35,764 bases of DNA, from assembly GCA_946186575.1 (NCBI GenBank), contig CAMHNO010000025.1:1-35764 (forward strand), in the 5' to 3' direction. A program made the translations under genes and the position numbers. Below the pieces are notes generated by a model. The model was not told the origin of the DNA. It did not search any database and saw only the letters and a list, made by a program, of their open reading frames with translations. How positions within the stretch are numbered: the stretch's first letter is position 1; each line of letters starts with the position of its first letter. The DNA is from an uncultured Prevotellaceae bacterium. Its GTDB lineage: Bacteria; Bacteroidota; Bacteroidia; Bacteroidales; Muribaculaceae. Below are positions 10,501 to 17,796 of this stretch, in pieces.

Positions 10501-13500
10501 TGGTTTCTCAATCATGCGGCTGGCAACGGCTCCGATGCTTTGTGAGAGTGCTGTTGCCAGCTTCTCGGAATAGATGGCATTGTCATATTGCACCACAATG
10601 CCACGCGACTCTATTTTGATGTTGATTTTGAACTTAGGCACATTGAGCTCGAGCAGTTCCTGCTCAATAGTTTCGCCGTTAAGGGTGTAGCGCGAGAGCA
10701 CTCCCACTTGATAGGCATAGGCGATAGCTGGTCGGAAACCGTAGTCGGCAGCGATGCGGGCAAAGGGGTAGTCCTCGTGGCGCAAGGTGTTGTCAAATGT
10801 GTTGCTTGTGCCCTTGAGGAAGTCGCTCACCGTCACGTCGTCGATGCTTATGCCTAATGGTAATGTGTTGACAAACATACCCACTGTGTCGGCAATCTTC
10901 AGGTTGGAGCGACCGCTGCTCACGGTGCACAAGTACACCTCGCGGTTATTGGTGTAGCGCGATACCACATAGGATGTGGCAGCGAGGAAAAGGTGGGCCG
11001 GAGTTACCTCCTGGTTGCGGCAATAGGCGGCAACCTTGTCGTGGTCGACAGCGCACACTGCCTCGCCAATAAAGCCTTGCTGGTCGCTCTTGGGCAGGTC
11101 GCCTGGAATTTCGCTGGCTCCCTCACAGGTGGCAAGACGCTCGGCGAAGAACTGCTGCGAGGCCTTGAATGTGTCGCTCTCCTCGGCTGCCAGTTGGTCG
11201 GTGACGAAGTCGAGGTAAGAATAGGTCTCTTTCTCTACACTATTGCCCTCTAAGGTATTGCTGATTTGGCGAATGAGCAAGTCGGCGCTGCCACCGTCGA
11301 AGAGCAAGTGATGAACGTCAAAGAGCAGATGCACGCCGCTTGGTGTTGTAACTACCTCAAAACGATAAAGTGGGGCCTTCTGCAAGTTGAAGGGCTTCAC
11401 AAACTCGTTCTTATAGGTTTCCAGTTCCTTGTCGCTCATGTGAGTGACAGGTATGTTGACTGGCACACCGTTCTCTGTGGTCTGCATTATCTTATCGCCC
11501 TCGGTGGTGAAATGCACGCTAAGCTCGGGATGACTCTCCACCACTTGTTTCACTGCGTCGGCAAGTTTCTGGGCATTGGTGTCATAGGGGTAAGATAGCA
11601 GATATGGGATGTTGTAGATGGTTGAAGTGGAATTTTTCAGGCACTCGAAATAAACACCGGTCTGTGCGTATGACAGCGGCACAGCAGTCTTTGTCTCGCC
11701 CTTTGCCTTTGATGCCGAAGCGGGAGATTTCTCGCCAGCCATGAGGTGGGTGAGAATGTCGTTTTCTATGCTCTGCAGTGTGCCAGTTTTGACGAGCGAC
11801 TTGGAGTCGAGAGCCACGCCATAGCGCTTGTTGACTTGCACAGCAAGACGAATTGACGAAATAGATGTCAAACCGGCATAGCCTAATGGTGTGGTGATGC
11901 CAAACTCGCTATTGCCCACAATTCCCGCTACTATCTCGTGCAACTGCTGCTCGAGAACATTCATGGGCACGTTGCTCTCCTCGAGGGCTGCCTCAGCCTT
12001 CTTTTCGGGCTTGGGCAGGGCACGTTTGTTCACCTTCTGGTTCTGGTTGAGGGGGATTGCGTCGATCTGCATTGTCACAGCGGGAACCATGTAGGGAGGC
12101 TTCTCGTCAAGGATGAAGTTGTTGAGGGCATCGATGTCGATGGTCTCATCGCTCACGATATAGGCTGCTATAAACTTGCCGCCGCCTTCCTCGTCAAACG
12201 CCTGAACAGTGGCGTCCTTGATGCCTGGGAACTCGCGTATGATGCCTTCCACCTCCTTGAGCTCGATGCGGAAACCGCGAATCTTGACCTGACCGTCGCG
12301 GCGACCCACAAACTGGATGTCGCCACTGGGCAGATAGCGAACAATGTCGCCGGTGCGATAGATGCGGCAGTATTTCTTCTCGCTGGTGAAAGGGTTGTCG
12401 ATATAAACCTCGGCAGTCTTTTCGGGGCGGTTCAAGTAGCCACGACTCACCTGCGGGCCGGCCACCCATAGTTCGCCAGCGGCTCCCACAGGCAGCCGGT
12501 GGCACTGCGGGTCGACGATGTAGAGCCGCATGTTGTCGAGAGGCTTGCCAATGGGGATGTCCTTAATGTAATGCTCTACGGGGAATGTAGTGGTGAAAAT
12601 GGTGCACTCGGTGGGACCGTAACCATTGTGGAAAGTGTAGCCCGTGGGTGGGGTGAGTGGGGCAAGCTTCTCTCCGCCAGTGCTCAGGTGTAGCAGCGAG
12701 TGGTTCTCGATGCCGGTGGCAAACTGGTAGCCCACCTGTGTGGTCATGAACGAGTGGGTGATGCCGTTGCTCTCGAAATATTCGTTAAGGGCTATAAGGT
12801 CGAGCCTTAGCTCCTCGGGCACGATGTGCACTGCGGCCCCGCAGGTGAGGGCGGGATACATGTCCATCATGCAGGCGTCGAAGCCATAGCTGGCATAGGC
12901 TGCCACGCGGTGCTCGGGCTTGAGGTCGTAGTAGCGATGATACCAGTGGCAGAAGGCCACAAGGTTGCGGTGGGTGAGCTGGCAGCCTTTGGGCACGCCA
13001 GTCGAGCCGCTGGTGTAAAGCATGATGAAGAGCTGGTCGGGCTCGATGGTCACGTTGGGAGCTGGAGCGCTGGGCAGACCGCTGAGGTCGCTGGTGAGCA
13101 GCACTTCGCCCTCATATTCGTTGACGAGTGGTCGCAGCTCGGCATCGGCGATGAGCAGCCGTGCACTTGCATCTTTCATCATGAAATTGAGGCGCTCGGT
13201 GGGATAGCTCGGGTCAAGGGGCTGATAGGCGCAGCCAGCCTTGAGCACACCTAATGATGCAATTGCCATCCACTCGCATCGTGGAATTAGCACACTCACC
13301 ACATCTTCCTTGCCCAGTCCCTTGGCTGCGATAGCGGCAGCAATGCGGTTGCTGATGTCATCTACTTGGGCATAAGTGTAGCTGCGTCCATTACAGACAA
13401 CGGCAGTGTTAGATGGAGTGGTCTCGACTTGATGCTTGAAGAGCGACACGATAGTGTGCGTGTCGTCGTAAGGCATGTCGGTGCAGTTGAAACTGTCGAG

Positions 13501-14754
13501 TGCTTCGACTTGCGATGATGTGGCAATATCAATGTCGCACAACTTTTGCCCAGAGAGTAATCCCTCGACCACAGCTTCATAACTCTCGAGCAGCTGAGCT
13601 ATAAGCTCTTGTGAATACTCATTGCTGCTGTACTCGGCTTTTACATTAACTTTGCCATCAAGAATGAATGTCTTGAGATAGAGCGAGGCATCGAGGGTGC
13701 TGTTGCCCAGGCGCATGGCTTTCATGGGCTTGCCGGCCCACTGGCTGTCGCTAAAAATATTGCCATGCCATGCAAACATGGCGTTGGTCTGCAGGTTCAT
13801 GTCGGTCATCAGGTCGCTGTAGTTGTAGATGCACCGCTGGCGGCAACCGCTCATCTGCTCCTGCAGTGAGCGCATGAAGTCGAGCACGGTGGTCTCGAGC
13901 GAGAACTTGCCATAGACAGGCAATGTCTTTACCATCATGCCAATGGTGCCAGCCATCAGCTTCGAAGTGCGACCATTATACACAGTGGTGAAGAGCGACT
14001 CTTGTTCGTTGTTGAACTTTGCCAGCAAGAAACTGAAGGCCGAGGTGAAGAAGCTGCTCTTGTAGATGCCATTATCGCGGCAAAACTGCTCGACGCGCGC
14101 CAGATTCACACTCAAGGTGCGCAGCAGGCTCGACTCGCTCGGTTCCGGCTCGTAGCGGTCAGGCATGAGCTGGGTGAAGGTGTCGCCGCAGTCGAAGGTG
14201 GAGGCATACCATTGCCTGGCTTCGTCAAACTCTGGCTTCTTGCGACCGATGGCCTCGTCAAGAGCGATTTGGGCCATGGTGATGCCCTCGGCGGGAATCT
14301 GGTGGCCACAATAGGCTCGCTCCATGTCGTGCAGCAACAGCTGCATCGATGTGCCGTCCACGATGATGTGGTGGTAGTCCACAAAGAGGTAGCAGTGCAT
14401 GCTGTCGCGCATCAGGCTCACACGGAACAGCCGGTCGCCACAGATGTTGAACGGTTGCACCAGCCGGGTCTTCTCTTTCTCTATGTCGGTAATGTCTTTA
14501 ATCTCAATTGTCAGGTCCTCATTGTCGAGGTCGAGTGTTTGCACGGGCTCGCCATCATCGCCAAGCTCAATGCGGGTGAACATGGTGGGGTGCGACTTGA
14601 GGGCGGTTGTCACTGCTTGGCGCAGTTGCTCGCAGTCGAGGCTGCCGTCAAGCTCATAGATGTAAGGCAGATTGTAGCGCGCCTCTCCGGGATGGCTCGC
14701 GCAGTCAACATACAGCCCATACTGCGACGCGCTCAGTGGGGCGATGGTTTTCAT
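7501..14754 (-). CDS. Nonribosomal peptide synthetase, C-A-T-C-A-T-reductase
   Basis: 2417-residue two-module cytoplasmic assembly line. C1, ~1-415, has HHIIVDG at 128-134. A1, ~435-925, has YTSGSTGVPKG at 580-590 and GYGPTE at 711-716. T1, ~930-1003, has a probable phosphopantetheine serine S964 in AGLTSIS. C2, ~1022-1430, has HHLLFDG at 1148-1154. A2, ~1450-1935, has YTSGSTGRPKG and its lysine at 1926. T2, ~1945-2018, has FFELGGTSL with S1980. A thioester-reductase domain, ~2050-2400, has TGATGYLG (2061-2068) and a Y2213xxxK2217 pair. Known NRPSs with this last domain release the product with NAD(P)H as an aldehyde or alcohol. A dipeptide aldehyde, possibly N-acylated because the protein opens with a C domain, is therefore inferred. 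My manual A-domain codes suggest an aliphatic then an aromatic residue. The start codon lies 6 nt after the STAS stop codon. Confidence 0.95.
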   Translation of the reverse strand: MKTIAPLSASQYGLYVDCASHPGEARYNLPYIYELDGSLDCEQLRQAVTTALKSHPTMFTRIELGDDGEPVQTLDLDNEDLTIEIKDITDIEKEKTRLVQPFNICGDRLFRVSLMRDSMHCYLFVDYHHIIVDGTSMQLLLHDMERAYCGHQIPAEGITMAQIALDEAIGRKKPEFDEARQWYASTFDCGDTFTQLMPDRYEPEPSESSLLRTLSVNLARVEQFCRDNGIYKSSFFTSAFSFLLAKFNNEQESLFTTVYNGRTSKLMAGTIGMMVKTLPVYGKFSLETTVLDFMRSLQEQMSGCRQRCIYNYSDLMTDMNLQTNAMFAWHGNIFSDSQWAGKPMKAMRLGNSTLDASLYLKTFILDGKVNVKAEYSSNEYSQELIAQLLESYEAVVEGLLSGQKLCDIDIATSSQVEALDSFNCTDMPYDDTHTIVSLFKHQVETTPSNTAVVCNGRSYTYAQVDDISNRIAAAIAAKGLGKEDVVSVLIPRCEWMAIASLGVLKAGCAYQPLDPSYPTERLNFMMKDASARLLIADAELRPLVNEYEGEVLLTSDLSGLPSAPAPNVTIEPDQLFIMLYTSGSTGVPKGCQLTHRNLVAFCHWYHRYYDLKPEHRVAAYASYGFDACMMDMYPALTCGAAVHIVPEELRLDLIALNEYFESNGITHSFMTTQVGYQFATGIENHSLLHLSTGGEKLAPLTPPTGYTFHNGYGPTECTIFTTTFPVEHYIKDIPIGKPLDNMRLYIVDPQCHRLPVGAAGELWVAGPQVSRGYLNRPEKTAEVYIDNPFTSEKKYCRIYRTGDIVRYLPSGDIQFVGRRDGQVKIRGFRIELKEVEGIIREFPGIKDATVQAFDEEGGGKFIAAYIVSDETIDIDALNNFILDEKPPYMVPAVTMQIDAIPLNQNQKVNKRALPKPEKKAEAALEESNVPMNVLEQQLHEIVAGIVGNSEFGITTPLGYAGLTSISSIRLAVQVNKRYGVALDSKSLVKTGTLQSIENDILTHLMAGEKSPASASKAKGETKTAVPLSYAQTGVYFECLKNSTSTIYNIPYLLSYPYDTNAQKLADAVKQVVESHPELSVHFTTEGDKIMQTTENGVPVNIPVTHMSDKELETYKNEFVKPFNLQKAPLYRFEVVTTPSGVHLLFDVHHLLFDGGSADLLIRQISNTLEGNSVEKETYSYLDFVTDQLAAEESDTFKASQQFFAERLATCEGASEIPGDLPKSDQQGFIGEAVCAVDHDKVAAYCRNQEVTPAHLFLAATSYVVSRYTNNREVYLCTVSSGRSNLKIADTVGMFVNTLPLGISIDDVTVSDFLKGTSNTFDNTLRHEDYPFARIAADYGFRPAIAYAYQVGVLSRYTLNGETIEQELLELNVPKFKINIKIESRGIVVQYDNAIYSEKLATALSQSIGAVASRMIEKPSENVRHISIVSNDQEAELTKLREVATGDAPFKLMHECIGHFAASQPNHDALVAVDGKFSYKEMNEVTTTIAAALQARGVKERDRVALLLPRTSRLILALFGVLKTGAAYIPCDPEYPADRIKLILEDSEARYIITTADKIDSVPAEKAINVEDLITSDAEYCKPDITPDDLAYLIYTSGSTGRPKGVMLRHEGICNYLYGHPANVFANAVLTDAERVLSVTTISFDAALQDIGMAYYNGKTLIVATEEQANNPLDLAALITEQHINMVSGTPSRWQTWLTSDDFARAIAGIAIVRAGGEKFSDQLLKQVRSVTKARIFNCYGPTEITVASNNKELTRASIVTVGKPQLNVKEFIVDTDGNELPVGVVGELYIGGRGVARGYNNLDDMTRERFVDYHGTRIYKSGDYAKWLPDGDVVILGRTDHQIKLRGLRIELGEIENVMLRVEGIDKVVIMIRKIGGKEHLCAYYTADREIAPDALKAEISKSLTQYMVPTAYRQLDKMPMTPNGKTDVKALPEPELAIASAYEEPATDTERTFCEIFADILQMDKVGATDNFFELGGTSLVVTRVIIEADKAGMHVAYGDVFANPTPRQLASLVTGETVAEGPDEVKGFDYTAINEVLKAGTLDAFRHGERQQLGNVLLTGATGYLGIHILRELIDSDARNIYCLVRGKDAEKAESRLRTLLYYYFANAFQDLFGSRLHIVVGDVTSDFGENLDIDTVVNCAAIVKHFSEGTEIEDVNIGGAQRCVDYCLKKDAKLIHISTASTRGLWAGEARDDVFTEQRLFMGQFLGNKYIYSKFMAERLILDAVAHQGLSAKIMRVGNLAARSTDGEFQANFQTNSFMGRIKVYNMLGECPYSMRNKRVEFSPINEVAHAIVMLATTPRECCVFHPYNIHTQFLGDVLMGLHTVGEGIRFVEQEDFDKAMDEAKNDPAKARQMSSLLAYQDMAHGQKTTDVTRDNDYTTQVLYRLGFAWSPTSWDYVERMLTAIGGLGFFDLE

Positions 14755-14760
14755 AGGGCT

Positions 14761-15063
14761 TTACTCAAAGTTGAACAGGTTAATAAATCCAGTCATTTTG
14801 AACACATTCATGATGTCGTCGTTCAGGCCTTTGAGGGTCACGGTGTGGCCGTGCGACTTGGCCCTCTTGAGGATGCCGAGCAAGATGCGCAGGCCGCTCG
14901 ATGCGATGTACTCGAGCTTCTCGCAGTGGATGGTGATGTCTCGGTCCTCGTTGTCGTAGAGGGGTTTCATCTCTTTCTCTACCTCTACTGCGGCAGCTGT
15001 GTCGAGCTGGCCTTCGAATGTGGCAACAAGCTTGCCGTCGATTTCATTGATTGTAGTCTTCAT
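14761..15063 (-). CDS. STAS-domain protein (anti-sigma factor antagonist-like)
   Basis: 100 residues from MKTTINEIDGKL. An upstream in-frame ATG would add 24 residues that do not resemble the fold and would start beyond the likely promoter, so the start at 15063 is preferred. The whole protein is one STAS domain of the SpoIIAA/RsbV type. EYIASSGLRILLG is the conserved switch motif, with the phosphorylatable serine expected at S55 or S56, and FEGQLDTAAA forms the first strand and helix. Family members bind kinase/anti-sigma proteins when dephosphorylated. The aspartate often found before the serine is replaced here (IASSG). It is the first gene of the NRPS operon, and no kinase or PP2C phosphatase is nearby. 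Confidence 0.9.
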   Translation of the reverse strand: MKTTINEIDGKLVATFEGQLDTAAAVEVEKEMKPLYDNEDRDITIHCEKLEYIASSGLRILLGILKRAKSHGHTVTLKGLNDDIMNVFKMTGFINLFNFE

Positions 15064-15104
15064 AATATGTAATTGTGGGTTATCGGGTTTATCGGTTGTG
15101 ATGG

Positions 15105-15136
15105 CAAAGTAAACACTTTTTTCTGTAAAATGCAAA
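15105..15136 (-). promoter_or_regulatory. Promoter of the STAS-NRPS operon
   Basis: On the minus strand, TTTG (15136-15133), a 20-nt spacer, then TTACTTTG (15112-15105). This has one mismatch to TAnnTTTG and lies 41 nt before the STAS start. An alternative -7 element TAATTTTG at 15140-15133 overlaps the -33 element. Confidence 0.5.
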
Positions 15137-15189
15137 ATTATGCACGCTTTGTTATGCCGCTTATTCTGCTTGAAGGAAGGCGGGGTGCC

Positions 15190-16365
15190 TTAGTCTTCTA
15201 ATGATTGAGGCGCAGTGGCGGGGCTGTGGACGGTGCGGTTTGACGAGTAGTTGCTTGTGATGTCGCCGATGTTGGCAATGTCGAGCATCAGGTAGATGAA
15301 ATAGTCGAGTTCCTCTTTCTCCATGCCAATGCTGCGCCAGTAGTTGTAGAAGCCCTGGGCAAGGTCGTTGCTGGGCCCGAAGGAGCGGGCATAGTTGATC
15401 ACGCTGCGAATGCCGCTGCGAGTGCGCTTGTTGCTGCTGCCCAGGCTCAGCGTCGAGAGCTCAAAGTCGCGGCTCAGGTCCACCTCGCTCATTCCCAAGA
15501 GCCCACCCACCAGGCAGCTCACCATGCCGCAGCGGTCGCACCCTATGGCGCAATGCCAGTCCACATTTTTGCCTTCCATGAGTCGCGACAATATCCATCT
15601 GAGGTCGGTCACAGCCACTTGAGCCGAGCGCTCGCTTGCCAGCCCCTTGAAGAACGGGCTGTGGTCTAAGCGCAGATAGTCCTTGTCGGCTCCGAGAGCC
15701 GAGGAGGTGCGTTTCACCTCGTGTCGCAGGTCGAGCTCGGCCACCACCTTCAGGTTGTGGACAAAGTCGTGCCGGCCATTACTGTTGATGCGGTCGAGGC
15801 TCGCGCTGCGGTAGAGCCTCCCGTATTTCACCGGCACGCCATATTGAGTTTGCCATCCCCCCATGTCGCGCACGTTGGCACAGTTGCGCACCTGTATCAT
15901 CCTCAGCTGGCCTATGGTGCGGAACACTCCGCTCGCCTTGAGACTGACGGTGCCGTTATGGAGCATCTCCTCCACCTTGTAATAGTAGATGCAATTGGGC
16001 AGCAAGTTCCTGATGACGAATGTGGTGTCGCTCTTGTCGTCAGGGTTGAAGGTGTAGCCATTGCTGTAGTCGCTGTTCTCGCTTGCGGTGATGCGAATTT
16101 CGCGTATGTTTTGTGCCGAGGTGCTCGGGTGCCAACTCACCGTTTTGCCTGCAGGCCAGTAGAGCTTGTTGCCATAAATGTTGGTATTATTATATTTCGT
16201 GATTACGCTCACTCGCGAGTCCTTGTTTTGGGTATAGGTATTTAATGCATCGGCCATATAATCCTGAACGGCACGATTCTCGATGTTAACCACCTCGATG
16301 TTGTCCTGTCCCCAAGCAACCGTGGCAAGCACTATTGCGGTTAATAAAAAGCTTAATTTCCTCAT
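15190..16365 (-). CDS. Secreted tyrosine-phosphatase-like protein
   Basis: 391 residues. The signal peptide MRKLSFLLTAIVLATVAWGQ indicates export to the periplasm or beyond. Residues ~30-150 form a beta-rich, FN3-like domain (FVIRNLLPNCIYYYKVEE). The catalytic domain begins with NVRDMGGW (~164-171) and LYRSASLDRI, typical of the bacterial tyrosine/serine phosphatase family. It carries the CX5R signature HCAIGCDR, with nucleophile C272 and R278. The general-acid region was not assigned. The substrate is unknown: phosphoprotein, phosphoinositide and phytate-like substrates are all handled by relatives. The gene has its own -7 element and ends 126 bp before the STAS start, so it is probably not part of the NRPS operon. 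Confidence 0.85.
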   Translation of the reverse strand: MRKLSFLLTAIVLATVAWGQDNIEVVNIENRAVQDYMADALNTYTQNKDSRVSVITKYNNTNIYGNKLYWPAGKTVSWHPSTSAQNIREIRITASENSDYSNGYTFNPDDKSDTTFVIRNLLPNCIYYYKVEEMLHNGTVSLKASGVFRTIGQLRMIQVRNCANVRDMGGWQTQYGVPVKYGRLYRSASLDRINSNGRHDFVHNLKVVAELDLRHEVKRTSSALGADKDYLRLDHSPFFKGLASERSAQVAVTDLRWILSRLMEGKNVDWHCAIGCDRCGMVSCLVGGLLGMSEVDLSRDFELSTLSLGSSNKRTRSGIRSVINYARSFGPSNDLAQGFYNYWRSIGMEKEELDYFIYLMLDIANIGDITSNYSSNRTVHSPATAPQSLED

Positions 16366-16406
16366 TTCTCCTTCTCGTTTTTTATAATAATGTGATATTT
16401 GCGCGG

Positions 16407-16414
16407 CAAAGGTA
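16407..16414 (-). promoter_or_regulatory. Putative -7 element for the phosphatase gene
   Basis: On the minus strand this reads TACCTTTG, an exact TAnnTTTG match ~42 nt upstream of the start. The expected -33 position falls inside the heptamer repeat at 16423-16450. Confidence 0.55.
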
Positions 16415-16422
16415 GTAAATAG

Positions 16423-16450
16423 TTATGAGTTATGAATTATGAGTTATGAG
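16423..16450 (+). repeat. Four tandem heptamers TTATGAR
   Basis: Units TTATGAG, TTATGAA, TTATGAG, TTATGAG lie end to end. They overlap the expected -33 area of the phosphatase promoter and lie between two divergent promoters. Confidence 0.85.
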
Positions 16451-16521
16451 TTTTTTAGTTTTTGGGGTTTGACTAAGGAGTTTTTTTATAAGAATTTGGT
16501 GAAATGTACTAAATTTTTTAT

Positions 16522-16529
16522 TATTTTTG
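16522..16529 (+). promoter_or_regulatory. Putative -7 element for holB
   Basis: TATTTTTG matches TAnnTTTG and lies 25 nt before the delta' start codon. The nearest upstream TTTG (16495-16498) is 23 nt away, slightly further than usual. Confidence 0.5.
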
Positions 16530-16554
16530 CACTCATTAAAGCATAACAGCCCGG

Positions 16555-17673
16555 ATGAAATTTAGCGATATCATAGGAAATGAACACGCAATCGACCAAA
16601 TACGCAGGATGGTAGATAGCGGAAACATAGCCCACGCGCTGCTGTTGCATGGCGCCCCGGGAGTGCCTAAACTTGCGCTCGCGCTCGCCACAGCTCAGTA
16701 CATTCACTGCACCAACCGCACCGGTGGCGACTCCTGCGGGCAGTGCCCGCAGTGCCTGCAGCACCAGTCGCTCAATCATGCCGACACCTTCTATTCCTAT
16801 CCCATCATCAAGAAAGGCGAAAAACCCATCAGTGAGGATTTCAGCAAGGAGTGGAAAAAGTTCATTGGCGACGGGGTCATTGCCGAGGACCAGGAACGAT
16901 GGCTCTCGATGCTGGGCAACGACAATGCCCAGCCCATAATCTATGCCAGTGAGAGCGACAACATCGTCAGGAAAATGAGCCTCAGCGCCTATACCGCAAA
17001 ATACAAGGTGCTTGTGATGTGGCAGGCCGATAAGATGAACAAAGAGTGCTCTAACAAGCTGCTCAAGCTCATCGAGGAGCCCTCAAGCGACTGCATCTTC
17101 TTGCTCACCACCGACAATGAGAAGGCCATCCTGCCCACCATCTACTCCCGCACCCAGCGCATCCAGCTCAAGAAACCGTCGACCGCGCAAATTGCCGAGT
17201 ACTTGTCGCGCAATCATGGCATATCCATCGATGAGGCCATGGCCATGGCAGCTCCTGCCGACGGCAATGTGATGCTTGCCTTGCGAAACTTGGACTATGG
17301 CAGCGAGATTCATGACTTTCACAAGCAGTTTGTCTCGCTCATGCGTCTTGCCTACATGAACGACCTGGCGCAGCTCAAGGTGTGGAGCGACGATGTGAGT
17401 GGCTACAAACGCGAGAAGTCGCAGCGCTTCTTGAGCTATGCCTCACGCATGGTGCGAGAGAACTATGTCTACAATCTGGGTGTTGCGGCTCTTAACTATG
17501 AGACTGCCGAGGAATCACAGTTCAGCAAGAATTTTGCTCGCTTCATCAATGAGCGAAATGTGGAGAAACTGCTAAATCTCTTTGACGAAGCGGCTCGCGA
17601 CATCAGGGGCAACGGCAATGCCAAGATTGTGCTCTTTGATGTGGCAGTGAAGACCGCCATACTCATCAGGTAG
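16555..17673 (+). CDS. holB: DNA polymerase III subunit delta'
   Basis: 372-residue AAA+ clamp-loader subunit that helps place the sliding clamp on primed DNA. The opening MKFSDIIGNEHAIDQIRRMV is typical. The P-loop is degenerate (HGAPGVPKLALA, ~32-43), as expected for delta', which does not hydrolyse ATP. Four cysteines (C52, C61, C64, C67) form the zinc module found in this family. KMNKECSNKLLKLIEEP and the SRT version of the SRC motif (IYSRTQRIQL) follow. The length is usual for the family. The next gene starts ~120 bp downstream on the same strand, with the hairpin pair at 17705-17767 between them. Shared transcription is possible. Confidence 0.93.
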   Translation: MKFSDIIGNEHAIDQIRRMVDSGNIAHALLLHGAPGVPKLALALATAQYIHCTNRTGGDSCGQCPQCLQHQSLNHADTFYSYPIIKKGEKPISEDFSKEWKKFIGDGVIAEDQERWLSMLGNDNAQPIIYASESDNIVRKMSLSAYTAKYKVLVMWQADKMNKECSNKLLKLIEEPSSDCIFLLTTDNEKAILPTIYSRTQRIQLKKPSTAQIAEYLSRNHGISIDEAMAMAAPADGNVMLALRNLDYGSEIHDFHKQFVSLMRLAYMNDLAQLKVWSDDVSGYKREKSQRFLSYASRMVRENYVYNLGVAALNYETAEESQFSKNFARFINERNVEKLLNLFDEAARDIRGNGNAKIVLFDVAVKTAILIR

Positions 17674-17704
17674 AAGTCCAGACTTCAGAGGTCATAACAC
17701 AAAA

Positions 17705-17767
17705 CTGACAGGGCTTGCTCTGTCGCTACAAGGATTTAAAATGGTCAGAGCTGCTCTGATCCTACAA
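17705..17767 (+). repeat. Tandem pair of short palindromic units
   Basis: Two related ~25-nt units (17705-17732 and 17744-17767) both end in CTACAAG. Each is a hairpin: GACAG/CTGTC in the first and TCAGAGC/GCTCTGA in the second. They lie between holB and the nuclease gene. The paired changes keep the stems, which suggests structure or a REP-like family. Confidence 0.6.
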
Positions 17768-17796
17768 GAACCACAAATTCTTTTTCTTTTGCAAAG

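Noticed and set aside
14002-15072. A 356-codon open frame on the plus strand
   Set aside because: It is opposite the first C domain of the NRPS and the STAS gene and has no recognisable domain.
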